This document shows, piece after piece, positions 7,607 to 16,407 of a DNA stretch of 50,700 nucleotides. The first letter of the stretch is position 1. Every line of letters begins with the position of its first letter. Source of the stretch: Gammaproteobacteria bacterium (GTDB taxonomy: Bacteria; Pseudomonadota; Gammaproteobacteria; Steroidobacterales; Woeseiaceae); NCBI GenBank assembly GCA_029863125.1, contig JAOTWB010000017.1, forward strand, positions 1-50,700, in the 5' to 3' direction. The notes beneath the pieces are model-generated. The model made no database searches. It was not told the DNA's origin and saw only the letters and a program-made list of their open reading frames with translations. A program made the position numbers and the translations under genes.

Positions 7607-10177
7607 TCAGGATTGCTTGGTTTTTTTCTTGCTCGAAGCCTTCCTGCTGGCAGCTCGTTTTTTGGTGCCCGGTTTCTGGCCGGCGGGTTTTTTCTTCGCC
7701 GTCGTTTTTGGCGGAGCTGATACAGAACTCTCAACAGGTGCCCGGGCCAGTTCGTCGCTCGTGAAATCGTCCACGCCCAGCAGCGCCTCGACCTTGCCGT
7801 GGTACTCGCGCAGCGCGCGCGCCTCGGCTTTGCTGATGACCTGGGCCTTTTCTGCTTCATCGATTTGCAGGCCGAGATAGTCAGAGTGGATGAGACCTTC
7901 CTTGCGGGCCTGGCGCAGTCGCCGTTCGAGTGGCAGGTGCTGCTTTGTCAACTCCAGGGCTTCCTGCAGCAATCCCAGTGGATTGCCCGGTTCGAGCGTC
8001 GTGTAAGCGAGTTCGCTGAGACGTTCCCGCGACTCGCCGGGCGTTGTGACAAGTTCGACTACCCGGGCTGCGATTTCATCAGACGGGGCTGAATAAGTGC
8101 GGCCTCGCGGGAAAATAAACATGCGCAGCAGCATGGCGACCGGACGATTCGGGAGGTTGCGCAGGAACGCGTGCAGTGATTCCTGCGCCTGGTACATCAG
8201 CGTGCGCACCGACCACTCTACCAGCGGCAGGTCAGACGCTCGACGCCCCTGGTTCTCGAAGTGCTTGAGTACGGTGGATGCCAGGTACATCGAACTCAAG
8301 ACATCGCCGAGGCGCGCGGACAGGAGCTCGCGCTTTTTCAGTCCACCACCGAGCGTCAGCATCGCGAAATCCGAGGCGAGCGCAAAATTAGCGCTGTAAC
8401 GGTTAATGTTCTGGTAATAGCGGCGCGTGGGTGTATTCAGCGGCACACGGCTGAACTTGGCGTGAGTCAGCGCGAGGAAAAACGAACGCGCCAGGTTGCT
8501 GATCGCGTATCCGATGTGACCAAACAACGCATCGTCGAACTCGATCAGGCCACGATCATGATCTTCGTCGCCGGCCGCGTGCAGTTCTCTCAGGACAAAC
8601 GGGTGGCAGCGAATCGCTCCCTGACCATAAATGATGAGACTTCGCGTGAGGATATTCGCGCCTTCCACCGTGATCGCAATCGGCGTTGCCATGAAACCAC
8701 GACCGAGATAGTTATTCGGTCCCATCATGACGCCTTTGCCGCCGTGCACGTCCATTGCATCGTTGGCTACCTTGCGGCCCATCTCGGTGCAGTGGTACTT
8801 GAGAACAGCCGAAGGAACCGCTGGTTTCTCGCCCTGGTCGATCGCGCCGGCGGTTACCGCCACCGCGGCGTTCATAATATAGGTGTGTCCGGCGATCCGC
8901 GTCAGGGCCTCGCCAACACCCTCGAAGTTCGCGATCGATGTGTTGAACTGCTTGCGAATGACCGCGTAGGCCCCTGACGCATAACTCGCCGCCTGTCCCC
9001 CGCCCGATGCCGTCGACGGCAGCGTAATTGCGCGCCCGACCGAGAGCAGCTGTACCAGCATCTTCCATCCATTGCCGGCCTGTTCCTGGCCCCCGATGAT
9101 GGCGTCGAGTGGAACGAAGACGTCTTTACCCGAAGTGGGACCATTCTGAAACGCAATCGAGAGCGGATTATGACGGCGGCCGATTTCCACTCCCGGTGTG
9201 TCCGCCGGGACCAGGGCAGCGGTTATGCCGTATTCATCCTTGTCGCCGATCAGGTGGTCCGGATCATACAGCTTGAACGCCAGACCCAGAACCGTAGCGA
9301 CCGGCGCCAGCGTGATGTAACGCTTGTCCCAGTTGAGTCGGATACCGACAATGGTCTTGCCTTTCCACGTGCCCTTGCAGACGACGCCGCTGTCGATAAG
9401 GGCGGCCGCGTCCGAACCGGCCTGCGGCGAAGTCAGCGCGAAACAGGGAATCTCGGTACCTGCAGCGAGGCCCGGCAGATAGCGGTCTTTCTGTTCTTCG
9501 GTGCCGTAGTGCAGCAGTAGTTCCGCCGGCCCCAGCGAATTGGGAACACCGACCGTCGATGACGCAGTCGGGCTGCAGCTGGCGAGTTTCGTTATGACCG
9601 CGGCGTTTGCGTAGGCGGAGAACTCGAGGCCACCGTACTGTTTGGGAATAATCATCGCGAAAAACTTGTTCTCGATAATGTAGTCCCACACATGTTTGGG
9701 CATATCGGCCAGTTCGTGGCAGATCTCCCAGTCATCCAGCATCCCGCAAAGCTCCTCACAGGGACCGTCCAGGAATGCCTGTTCCTCGTCCGACAATTTC
9801 GGTGCTGGAAACGACATGAGTTTGTCCCAGTCCGGCATTCCCGAGAACAACTCGCCGTCCCACCAGACGCTGCCTGCCTCGAGCGCTTCGCGTTCGGTAT
9901 CCGACATTGACGGCAGCATCTTGCGGTAAACCTCGAGGAGCGGCCTGGTAATTTTCTCGCGTCTTACTTCGACGAAATTCGGAATGACCATCAGTCCGAA
10001 CAAGAGGGTCAGGAAGAGCTTCCAGAGCACGAAACCGTCGCCGAAGATCCAATAGGCGAGCAGAGCAACGCCTGCGGCAATTGTCGACGTGCGCAGGTCG
10101 ATGCGCCGGTACGCGAGAAATATTCCACCGCCTACGAACAGCAGCAGCCAGGACAAACTTACAATCAGACCGGACAA
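7607..10177 (-). CDS. fadE: acyl-CoA dehydrogenase FadE
   Basis: First step of fatty-acid beta-oxidation: FAD-dependent oxidation of acyl-CoA to enoyl-CoA. The 856 residues follow the E. coli FadE plan. There is a hydrophobic N-terminus of about 70 residues, then WWDGELFSGMPDWDKL, EEQAFLDGPCEELC, FFAMIIPKQYGGLEFSAYA, GVPNSLGPAELLLHYGT, IPCFALTSPQAGSDAA and IAITVEGANILTRS. The start is TTG 10177, preceded by GAGGT about 8 nt upstream. The oddity is the tail: about the last 40 residues are almost all Lys, Ala, Pro, Ser and Arg, resembling a histone H1-like tail, which E. coli FadE lacks. Confidence 0.93.
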   Translation of the reverse strand: MSGLIVSLSWLLLFVGGGIFLAYRRIDLRTSTIAAGVALLAYWIFGDGFVLWKLFLTLLFGLMVIPNFVEVRREKITRPLLEVYRKMLPSMSDTEREALEAGSVWWDGELFSGMPDWDKLMSFPAPKLSDEEQAFLDGPCEELCGMLDDWEICHELADMPKHVWDYIIENKFFAMIIPKQYGGLEFSAYANAAVITKLASCSPTASSTVGVPNSLGPAELLLHYGTEEQKDRYLPGLAAGTEIPCFALTSPQAGSDAAALIDSGVVCKGTWKGKTIVGIRLNWDKRYITLAPVATVLGLAFKLYDPDHLIGDKDEYGITAALVPADTPGVEIGRRHNPLSIAFQNGPTSGKDVFVPLDAIIGGQEQAGNGWKMLVQLLSVGRAITLPSTASGGGQAASYASGAYAVIRKQFNTSIANFEGVGEALTRIAGHTYIMNAAVAVTAGAIDQGEKPAVPSAVLKYHCTEMGRKVANDAMDVHGGKGVMMGPNNYLGRGFMATPIAITVEGANILTRSLIIYGQGAIRCHPFVLRELHAAGDEDHDRGLIEFDDALFGHIGYAISNLARSFFLALTHAKFSRVPLNTPTRRYYQNINRYSANFALASDFAMLTLGGGLKKRELLSARLGDVLSSMYLASTVLKHFENQGRRASDLPLVEWSVRTLMYQAQESLHAFLRNLPNRPVAMLLRMFIFPRGRTYSAPSDEIAARVVELVTTPGESRERLSELAYTTLEPGNPLGLLQEALELTKQHLPLERRLRQARKEGLIHSDYLGLQIDEAEKAQVISKAEARALREYHGKVEALLGVDDFTSDELARAPVESSVSAPPKTTAKKKPAGQKPGTKKRAASRKASSKKKTKQS

Positions 10178-10242
10178 TTCAAATACCTCAAAAATTAGAG
10201 AAAACCTGACGTTACGGCCGCTCAGCCGCAGCCATCAACACT

Positions 10243-11220
10243 TTATAGCAGTTCCTCGATCGCAGCACGTTCCTCGCGCAGCTCCTGATTGGTTCGGTCC
10301 ATGCGCTCGCGACTGAAGTCGTCAATCGACAGGCCCTGGACGATTTCGTACTGACCGTCACGGCAACGAACCGGGTATGAATAGACGACGCCGGGTTCGA
10401 TGCCGTAGCTGCCGTCGGCCGGAATCGCCATGCTGACCCAGTCGCCGTCTGCCGTGCCCAGCGCCCAGTTGTGCATATGGTCGATTGCAGCCGAAGCGGC
10501 AGAGGCAGCCGATGATGCGCCGCGCGCCTGAATAATGGCCGCGCCGCGCTGCTGTACGATCGGAATGAACTCTTCGACAAGCCAGGTGGCATCGACCAGA
10601 TCCCTGGCTGCGCGGTCGCCAACGCTGGCGTGACTGATGTCGGGGTACTGCGTCGCCGAATGATTGCCCCAAATTGTCAGGCAGCGAATGTCATTGACGT
10701 GGCTGTTGGTCTTGGCCGCCAGCTGCGCTTTCGCGCGGTTGTGGTCCAGGCGGGTCATCGCCGTGAAGTTGCGCGGGTCTATGTCGGGCGCGTTGCTGCT
10801 CGCGATGAGCGCATTCGTATTGGCCGGGTTGCCGACGACCAGCACCCTGATATCCGAATTTGCGTGTTCGTTCATCGCCTTTCCCTGGACAGAAAAAATG
10901 GCGGCGTTGGCCTGCAGCAGATCCTTGCGTTCCATACCAGGGCCGCGCGGCCGCGCGCCGACCAGCAGTGCGTAGTCGCTGTCTTTGAACGCCGCGTTTG
11001 GATCGTCGCTCGCGACGATACTGGCCAGCGTCGGGAAGGCGCAATCATCGAGCTCCATGACGACACCCTTTAACGCCGCAAGCGCCGGCGGGATTTCCAG
11101 CAGCTGCAAAATGACGGGCTGGTCATTGCCGAGCATCTGGCCTGATGCGATGCGAAAGGCGAGCTGATAGCCAATCTGGCCAGCAGCGCCGGTAATGGTG
11201 ACGCGCACGGGTGCTTTCAT
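10243..11220 (-). CDS. mdh: malate dehydrogenase
   Basis: NAD-dependent malate/oxaloacetate interconversion in the TCA cycle. The 325-residue protein has the Rossmann loop [10 protein letters not shown] (residues 11-20), an acidic residue after the second strand (Glu42 in QLLEIP) indicating NAD preference, substrate arginines in [15 protein letters not shown] (89-102), VVGNPANTN at 128-136, the catalytic Asp159 in TRLDHNRA and His187 in [10 protein letters not shown]. It belongs to the LDH-like cytosolic-type MDH subgroup of about 325 residues, not the 312-residue enterobacterial type. It lies 65 nt upstream of fadE on the same strand, linking beta-oxidation with the TCA cycle. Confidence 0.95.
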   Translation of the reverse strand: MKAPVRVTITGAAGQIGYQLAFRIASGQMLGNDQPVILQLLEIPPALAALKGVVMELDDCAFPTLASIVASDDPNAAFKDSDYALLVGARPRGPGMERKDLLQANAAIFSVQGKAMNEHANSDIRVLVVGNPANTNALIASSNAPDIDPRNFTAMTRLDHNRAKAQLAAKTNSHVNDIRCLTIWGNHSATQYPDISHASVGDRAARDLVDATWLVEEFIPIVQQRGAAIIQARGASSAASAASAAIDHMHNWALGTADGDWVSMAIPADGSYGIEPGVVYSYPVRCRDGQYEIVQGLSIDDFSRERMDRTNQELREERAAIEELL

Positions 11221-11300
11221 TAATTGGAATCCTGGATTGTTATGCGGCGATTTGCGGCCGCGATTTTAGCATCGGCGGGGCCAGCAAACACTGGTGTTGA

Positions 11301-12077
11301 TTACTTATCGGCGTTCGAGTCAACAAAATCCGGGAAAATCCGCCGAAATTCCTCGTATTCCGTGTCCGCGAGCTCTTCCTGCCCGCCGTCGCGCAGTTGC
11401 TGGATACAGGCGAACCAGGATCTGGCGGACTCGCGCAGCTTTGCCGGACAAGCGAGCTGCGATTCCGACGCCTTTTCGTCTGAAGCGACAACTGCCAGGG
11501 ACGCGGCCGCCGAGATTCGCTTGTCTGCGGCTGGCTCATTCGCGTCCTGTTGATCGAAGAATTGCTCGTGCCGGTCTTGCTCGACCGAGATCTTTCTGGC
11601 CGCGATATCTACGGTGGGGGCAGCGCCGGCATCCGCCTGTGGCGCGCCCGGCAGCTGGTCCGGGCCCGCCTGCGCGCGCGCGCGATTTTCTGCCTCACGC
11701 AAAACGCTCATGTCCTTGGGTGCAATGGTATCCATCGAAACAGGATCCGCGCGCTCCGCGGCAGGAGTGCGCGGTTCGGCAACGCCACCAGTCGTTTCCC
11801 GGGGCGCTTGCCCAGGCGCGGCGATATCGACCAACTCCGGCTCGACCTCCGGCAGCCGGGTCAGCTCCAGGACGATCGCGAGGCTCAAAGCAATGGTGGC
11901 GGCCCAGGCTGTCGGCCTCATCCATGCGCGGGCGCGTGAGTATGGTGTACGGCCCTGGCGCGCTGCCATTCGCAGCACCTTCTTGTTGAGATGATCCGGC
12001 GCCCGTTCCTGTGCCAGTGTCCTGTAGGATTCGGCGACTCGCGCGTCTTCTGCGCGATCTTCCCGCTCGTTACTCAT
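11301..12077 (-). CDS. membrane-anchored anti-sigma-like protein
   Basis: A 258-residue protein whose ATG overlaps the stop of the ECF sigma gene (ATGA), the usual position of a cognate anti-sigma factor. The first about 50 residues are charged and probably cytoplasmic (YRTLAQERAPDHLNKKVLRMA). One membrane helix follows (AWAATIALSLAIVLEL, about 54-70), then a long Pro/Ala/Glu-rich region of about 190 residues, presumably periplasmic. Near the C-terminus CPAKLRESARSWFACIQQLRDGG forms a compact segment with two Cys. I do not see the Cys/His signature of zinc-binding ZAS anti-sigmas. The role is inferred from context. Confidence 0.65.
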   Translation of the reverse strand: MSNEREDRAEDARVAESYRTLAQERAPDHLNKKVLRMAARQGRTPYSRARAWMRPTAWAATIALSLAIVLELTRLPEVEPELVDIAAPGQAPRETTGGVAEPRTPAAERADPVSMDTIAPKDMSVLREAENRARAQAGPDQLPGAPQADAGAAPTVDIAARKISVEQDRHEQFFDQQDANEPAADKRISAAASLAVVASDEKASESQLACPAKLRESARSWFACIQQLRDGGQEELADTEYEEFRRIFPDFVDSNADK

Positions 12078-12631
12078 GGTCGCTCCGGGTGGTCATCGAG
12101 GGCCGCACGCAGCTTGGTTACTGCGTATCGTAGTCGACTCTTCGCTGTTTCGCGGTTGCTCCCGGTAACCGCGGCAATCTGGTCGAGGTTCAGGCCGGCC
12201 TCCTCATGAAGTAAGAAGGTATCTCTTTGCTCGTCGGGTAATTCGAGAAGCGCTTTGGACAAGCGCTCTTTCGCGAGGCTGCGCTCGGTCAGCGTCTCGG
12301 GCTGTTCGCCGGGGTGGGAATGCGATTCCGCGTCCAGCTCGGCACTGTTCGTATGGCGTTTGTTGCGGCGCACGTGGTCGATAAAGCAGTTGTGCGCGAC
12401 GCGGTAAAGGAACGTCGTGAACTTGGCGGTCGGTCGATAGGATGCGCGGGATTTTACGATTTTCCCCCAAACCTCCTGGAATATGTCTTCAGCCGTATCC
12501 CGATGGCGGCACAAGCGCAGCAGATACCGGTACAGAGGATCGTTGTGTCGCCGATACAGGGTCTCGAACGCCGCGATGTCGCCGTCCTTGTAGCGCAGCA
12601 TCAGCGCACTATCGTCGGGAGTGTGTCCCAT
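12074..12631 (-). CDS. RNA polymerase ECF sigma factor
   Basis: Sigma-70 family group 4 (ECF) factor of 185 residues that would direct RNA polymerase to a small regulon. Region 2 is visible as FETLYRRHNDPLYRYLLRLCRHRDTAEDIFQEVW and FTTFLYRVAHNCFIDHVRRNKR. Region 4 is LPDEQRDTFLLHEEAGLNLDQIA with the helix-turn-helix GSNRETAKSRLRYAVTKLR. The start at ATG 12631 gives the usual ECF length; the frame remains open to 12709, but the added residues are not sigma-like. It is translationally coupled to the anti-sigma-like gene. It is divergent from the GntR/ABC operon across about 240 nt. Confidence 0.88.
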   Translation of the reverse strand: MGHTPDDSALMLRYKDGDIAAFETLYRRHNDPLYRYLLRLCRHRDTAEDIFQEVWGKIVKSRASYRPTAKFTTFLYRVAHNCFIDHVRRNKRHTNSAELDAESHSHPGEQPETLTERSLAKERLSKALLELPDEQRDTFLLHEEAGLNLDQIAAVTGSNRETAKSRLRYAVTKLRAALDDHPERP

Positions 12632-12782
12632 GGCGCGAGCATAGGGGAGCGTCGCGTCGCTGCAAAGAGCTGGCCTTGATCTCACCACGGTTTCTGCGCT
12701 TGCAGCCATACGGACCTCGTTTCACTGACTTTATAAACGCAGGCGAGCGCGGGCCCGGGTTATGAAAATAGCGTCAAAAAGC

Positions 12783-12822
12783 TTGCAATCCCCAATTTTA
12801 GTGTTATAGTCAACTATAACAC
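12783..12822 (+). promoter_or_regulatory. promoter with palindromic operator for the GntR/ABC operon
   Basis: Positions 12801-12822 contain a perfect 10-bp inverted repeat, GTGTTATAGT and ACTATAACAC, around a 2-bp centre. A sigma-70-like promoter overlaps it: -35 TTGCAA (12783-12788), 16-bp spacer, and -10 TATAGT (12805-12810) inside the left half-site. A GT...AC palindrome over the -10 box is what one expects for a YtrA-type GntR repressor acting on its own operon, and such a gene is the second in the operon. The regulator-operator pairing is inferred. Confidence 0.7.
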
Positions 12823-12872
12823 CAGTCCACTAAGCGCGCTTACAGGGCCGGGAAGATCCCGGGAGATGCAGA

Positions 12873-13040
12873 ATGTTCAAGTCAATACAGCCTATTAACG
12901 AAATCCTCAGCCTCACCCTGCTGCTGCTGATGGTCATGGCGCTGGTCGCAGGCCAGGCCGACGCAACGATACAGGACGAGGTTCGGGCCGTAGCCGAGGC
13001 CGAATTCAATTCTGGTTATTTGCCGGGAAGTGACGATTAA
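12873..13040 (+). CDS. 55-aa single-pass membrane or secreted peptide
   Basis: Short gene of 55 codons at the head of the GntR/ABC operon. ATG 12873 follows GGAG at about 7 nt spacing, and its TAA overlaps the ATG of the GntR gene (TAATG), so it is translationally coupled. The peptide has a short polar start (MFKSIQPINEI), a hydrophobic run LSLTLLLLMVMALVAG (about residues 12-27), an AQADA-like possible signal-peptidase site (residues about 27-31), and an acidic tail rich in Glu, Asp and Ala. I recognise no family. It may be a secreted peptide handled by the ABC transporter, or a membrane accessory. Function unknown. Confidence 0.6.
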   Translation: MFKSIQPINEILSLTLLLLMVMALVAGQADATIQDEVRAVAEAEFNSGYLPGSDD

Positions 13041-13423
13041 TGAACCCGAAATGGGATGAAGATCAACCGATCTATCGTCAGCTGCGCGATCGCGTCGTGG
13101 CCATGATACTCGAGGGCGTTCTCGCCGACGGTGACGCCTTGCCATCGGTGCGAAACGTGGCGGCGGAGTATCGGTTGAACCCGCTGACGGTTCTCAAGGG
13201 TTACCAGGAGCTTGTGGATGAGGGCCTGGTCGAAAAAAAGCGTGGCCTCGGAATGTTCGTGAATGAAGGTGCCCGCACGAAGCTCCTTAAGGCCGAACGT
13301 CAGCGCTTTCTGGACAAGGAGTGGCCGAGAGTACTGGCGACCATCGATCGACTTGGGCTTAATGAGTCCGATTTACTGCAATCCAGGGAATCCAAGAATG
13401 TTGCAGGAGGAGAGAATGACTAG
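13040..13423 (+). CDS. GntR-family (YtrA-type) transcriptional regulator
   Basis: A 127-residue regulator with an N-terminal winged helix of the GntR type: PIYRQLRDRVVAMILEGVLADGDALPSVRNVAAEYRLNPLTV is shown here only by its ends, PIYRQLRDRV (about residues 10-19) and LPSVRNVAAEYRLNP (about 35-49). KGYQELVDEGLVEKKRGLGMFV follows. The effector part is only about 50 residues, too small for FadR or UTRA domains, which is the mark of the YtrA subfamily that controls adjacent ABC transporters. It sits between the 55-aa peptide and the ABC genes and overlaps the ATPase gene by 8 nt. It probably represses the operon through the palindrome upstream. Confidence 0.88.
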   Translation: MNPKWDEDQPIYRQLRDRVVAMILEGVLADGDALPSVRNVAAEYRLNPLTVLKGYQELVDEGLVEKKRGLGMFVNEGARTKLLKAERQRFLDKEWPRVLATIDRLGLNESDLLQSRESKNVAGGEND

Positions 13424-14273
13424 CGTGGTCGACGCCCGCGGCGTCTCGAAGCACTTTGGAGCCGTCCGAGCCGTTGATGATGTCAGCTTCCAGATAGAAC
13501 AGGGCAAGATTCTCGGTCTGATCGGCCCGAACGGCGCAGGCAAGACGACGCTGTTGAAAGCAGTGCTGGGACTGACGGACTGCAAGGGCGAGCTCTCGGT
13601 ACTGGGGCTGGATCCATTCAGGCAGCGCAAGGAACTCTTGAAGAACATCTGTTTTATCGCCGACGTGGCCGTGTTGCCGCGCTGGATAAAAGTAACGCAG
13701 CTGCTCGAGTTCGTTGAATCGGTGCATCCGAACTTTTCCCGCAAACGCGCCGAGGGATTTCTGAGTCAGACCAAGGTGCGGTCGGACGCCAAGGTTCGCG
13801 AACTTTCGAAAGGCATGGTGGTGCAATTGCATCTATCCATCATCATGGCGATAGATGCGAAGCTGCTGGTTCTCGATGAACCGACGCTCGGACTCGATAT
13901 CATTTTCCGCAAAGAATTCTACAGCAACCTGCTGAACGATTATTTCGACGAGAAGCGAACGATTCTGATCACGACACACCAGGTAGAGGAAATCGAAAAT
14001 CTGTTGACGGATATCATGTTCATCAACGATGGAAAGATCTTGCTCGACTCGCCGATGGAAAGTTTGGCCGAGTCCTATGTCGAGCTGAGGACGTCCGGCG
14101 AGGACGCGGTCAAAGCGCGGGGGCTTGGCCCCATCGCGGAACACGAGATGTTTGGCAAGGCCGTACTGCTGTTCGAGGGCGTTAGCCGGGAGAATCTCGA
14201 GGGCCTGGGCGAACTGCGCACGCCTTCGGTGGCGGACCTGTTCGTTGCCAAGGTGAAAGGAGCGCGTAAATGA
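13416..14273 (+). CDS. ABC transporter ATP-binding protein
   Basis: A 285-residue ABC ATPase. Walker A is GPNGAGKTT (residues 38-46), Walker B LLVLDEPTLGLD (150-161) and the switch His is in TTHQVEE (about 187-192). The signature loop reads LSKGMVVQLHL instead of LSGGQ, a variation common in YtrB/EcsA-like ATPases. The ATG at 13416 is set by a strong AGGAGG at 13405-13410; the frame continues upstream but only as antisense-like sequence within the gntR coding region. It pairs with the ABC-2-type permease that follows with a 4-nt overlap. The substrate is not evident. Confidence 0.9.
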   Translation: MTSVVDARGVSKHFGAVRAVDDVSFQIEQGKILGLIGPNGAGKTTLLKAVLGLTDCKGELSVLGLDPFRQRKELLKNICFIADVAVLPRWIKVTQLLEFVESVHPNFSRKRAEGFLSQTKVRSDAKVRELSKGMVVQLHLSIIMAIDAKLLVLDEPTLGLDIIFRKEFYSNLLNDYFDEKRTILITTHQVEEIENLLTDIMFINDGKILLDSPMESLAESYVELRTSGEDAVKARGLGPIAEHEMFGKAVLLFEGVSRENLEGLGELRTPSVADLFVAKVKGARK

Positions 14274-15187
14274 TCGGAAATCAGCTGGCTTTGATCAAAC
14301 GCGAACTATGGGAACACCGTTCCATCTATGTGACGCCGCTGGCGGTAGCGAGCATTGTGACGCTAAGTGTCCTGGCGATGCTGGTATTTGCGTCGGGCTT
14401 TGCCAAAGAGCTCGATCTGGCGATCTTCGGCGCCTCTAACATCGCCGGCGAGGGTGAACGTAGAGCGGCGCTAACCGCCTTCTTTGTCGGGACCTCATGG
14501 CTGTTTCTCGTCGCGCTCGCAATTTTGACGGTATTCTATTGTCTCGATTGCCTGTACGGAGAGCGCAAGGACAAGAGCATATTGTTCTGGCGCTCCCTGC
14601 CCATCACGGATGCCGAGACCGTGATCTCGAAGCTCATTACGGCAATCGTGATCATTCCAATCGTGGCGGTCATCGGCATCGTCGCGACTCATATCGTCAA
14701 CCTGATTATTACGAGCCTCTGGGTATCCATGAAGGGCGGCGATGCGGGACTGCTGATCTGGGGCTCCGTACCCATCTTCGACAACTGGATGGCCGCGTTC
14801 ATCGTCGTTCTGGCTTCCGGTATCTGGATGTCACCGTTTATCGCCTGGTTTCTGTTCGTGTCAGCATGGACAAAGCGTGCGCCGCTGCTGATGGCGTTCA
14901 TGCCGCTGATCCTGATTCCGCTACTCGAATGGATTTTTCTCCGGACACGTTTCTTTGCAACAGCGGTGCTGGATCGAGGTGATGCGATTCCGCTGTTTCG
15001 CACGCTGGACTTCGAGTCCTTCTTCGAAGAAGAGCGCTGGCGGCATGGAATCGACAGCATCAGCTTGTTGGGCCATCTGGACGTAGTGCAATTCCTGACC
15101 AGCCCATCGATGTGGGGTGGCTTGCTCGTCTGCGCCCTGTTCGTAACGGCCGCGATATACGTTCGTCGCTATCGCGACGAAAGCTAG
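14270..15187 (+). CDS. ABC-2-type permease
   Basis: A 305-residue integral membrane protein, the partner of the preceding ATPase (ATGA overlap). It begins NQLALIKRELWEHRSIYVTP, a typical ABC-2 amphipathic start. Hydrophobic segments lie near residues 20-40, 68-90 (WLFLVALAILTVFYCLDCLYG), 115-140, 170-195, 200-220 and 278-300. The ERKDKSILFWRSLPITDAETVISK stretch after the second helix is typical of ABC-2 permeases related to YtrC/D or bacitracin-type exporters; here only ERKDKSILFWRSLP is quoted as the key part. No substrate can be inferred. It is convergent with pspF, and I see no clear terminator in the 21-nt gap. Confidence 0.85.
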   Translation: MIGNQLALIKRELWEHRSIYVTPLAVASIVTLSVLAMLVFASGFAKELDLAIFGASNIAGEGERRAALTAFFVGTSWLFLVALAILTVFYCLDCLYGERKDKSILFWRSLPITDAETVISKLITAIVIIPIVAVIGIVATHIVNLIITSLWVSMKGGDAGLLIWGSVPIFDNWMAAFIVVLASGIWMSPFIAWFLFVSAWTKRAPLLMAFMPLILIPLLEWIFLRTRFFATAVLDRGDAIPLFRTLDFESFFEEERWRHGIDSISLLGHLDVVQFLTSPSMWGGLLVCALFVTAAIYVRRYRDES

Positions 15188-15208
15188 CGACGGATTCCTG
15201 GCTCCGTA

Positions 15209-16219
15209 TCAGGGCTTGCAGCGGATATTGAATTTTCGCAGCTTGCCGCGAAACTGATGGTAGCTAAGACCCAGCAGGTCGGCAGCCAGGCTTTGGTTGA
15301 AGCGCGATTTCTCGAGAGCAGCCTGCAGCAGCTCTGTTTCGGTATCCACAAGGTGCTGATGTAAATCTGTCGGCAGCAGCGGGCGCTTCTGCTTGGCAGG
15401 AGGGGCTGGCGTTGCCGCGCTGGTGCCCGCCATTTTGAAGGGTGAATCGAAGGGATCGAGTGCAATCCTGGTGATCGGTTGCTCCGGGTCCTTGGCACGA
15501 TAGACCGTTCTTTCGATCGTGTTTTTGAGTTCCCGAACATTGCCCGGCCATCGATTGCGCAGCAAAGCTGACGATGCCCGCGGACTGAAGCCGGCGAAGT
15601 AACTCCACTTCAGCTCACTCGCCATGTGAATTGCGAATGCGCTCGCCAGCGGCAGAATATCTTCAACTCTCTCGCGCAACGGTGGCACGGTGATCACGTC
15701 GAATGCAAGGCGATCGAGCAGGTCTTTACGAAATCGTCCTTCCGCTGCCAGCGACTGCAGGTCGGCATTCGTCGAACCAACAATGCGCACGTCGACCTGC
15801 AGCGTTTCACTGCCGCCCACGCGCTGCACTTCGCCGTACTCGATCGTCCGCAGGATCTTCTCCTGCGTGCGCAGCGGAATTGTCGCCAGCTCATCAAGGA
15901 TCAGTGTGCCGCCGTTGGCGCGTTCGAAGTGCCCGATATGGGTCTTTGCCGCGCCTGTAAACGCGCCGGCTTCGTGACCGAAGAGTTCCGATTCCAGGAT
16001 GGTTTCAGTCAGGGCTGCGCAGTTCACCTTGACGACCCGCTGTTCCCACCGGTCCGACAAGAAATGCAGGCGCGAGGCAATGAGTTCCTTGCCTGTGCCA
16101 CGCTCGCCGACGACCAGCACCGGTTTCGAGAGCGTTGCCGCCCGCGACACGTGTTCGAGCATTTCCAGGAACGCAGGCGCTTCACCGATGATCTGCTGGG
16201 TTTCCGCGCCGGATGACAT
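15209..16219 (-). CDS. pspF: sigma-54-dependent activator PspF
   Basis: AAA+ bacterial enhancer-binding protein of 336 residues without an N-terminal receiver domain, as in PspF. It shows Walker A GERGTGKE (38-45), the sigma-54-contacting loop GAFTGA (85-90), Walker B GGTLILDE (103-110), and a C-terminal Fis-type helix-turn-helix (NQSLAADLLGLSYHQFRGKL). It is divergent from pspA, whose promoter has a clear sigma-54 -24/-12 element. In the known Psp system PspF activity is inhibited by PspA binding until the inner membrane is stressed. Conservation of order and promoter supports the same circuit here. Confidence 0.93.
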   Translation of the reverse strand: MSSGAETQQIIGEAPAFLEMLEHVSRAATLSKPVLVVGERGTGKELIASRLHFLSDRWEQRVVKVNCAALTETILESELFGHEAGAFTGAAKTHIGHFERANGGTLILDELATIPLRTQEKILRTIEYGEVQRVGGSETLQVDVRIVGSTNADLQSLAAEGRFRKDLLDRLAFDVITVPPLRERVEDILPLASAFAIHMASELKWSYFAGFSPRASSALLRNRWPGNVRELKNTIERTVYRAKDPEQPITRIALDPFDSPFKMAGTSAATPAPPAKQKRPLLPTDLHQHLVDTETELLQAALEKSRFNQSLAADLLGLSYHQFRGKLRKFNIRCKP

Positions 16220-16255
16220 TGGTCAATTAAGCCAGAAAATAGTTTAAAAAGCGAA

Positions 16256-16278
16256 GATTTGGCTAAATTCGCCAAATC
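16256..16278 (+). promoter_or_regulatory. palindromic upstream activating site, candidate PspF site
   Basis: A perfect 8-bp inverted repeat GATTTGGC / GCCAAATC with a 7-nt spacer lies about 75-95 nt upstream of the sigma-54 promoter, in the pspF-pspA divergent region. Its position fits an enhancer site for PspF. A related, imperfect TTGGTC...GCC motif lies just to its left (about 16220-16234). Assignment is by position and symmetry only. Confidence 0.55.
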
Positions 16279-16350
16279 CTGCGCCGCAAATAATCTCGGC
16301 AAATTTCCATTTCAGCCGATAAATCATACCGTTATGCCAAACGGCGGTAG

Positions 16351-16368
16351 TTGGCACGAATGCTGCAG
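16351..16368 (+). promoter_or_regulatory. sigma-54 promoter of the psp operon
   Basis: TTGGCACGAATGCTGCAG matches the sigma-54 consensus TGGCACG-N4-TTGCW with one mismatch. The invariant GG (16353-16354) and GC (16365-16366) are correctly spaced. Transcription would start near 16378, leaving a leader of about 30 nt with AGAGGA as Shine-Dalgarno before pspA. Confidence 0.88.
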
Positions 16369-16407
16369 TTCTTTTAAGCAGGATTCACCTGAAAAGAGGA
16401 AATACTC

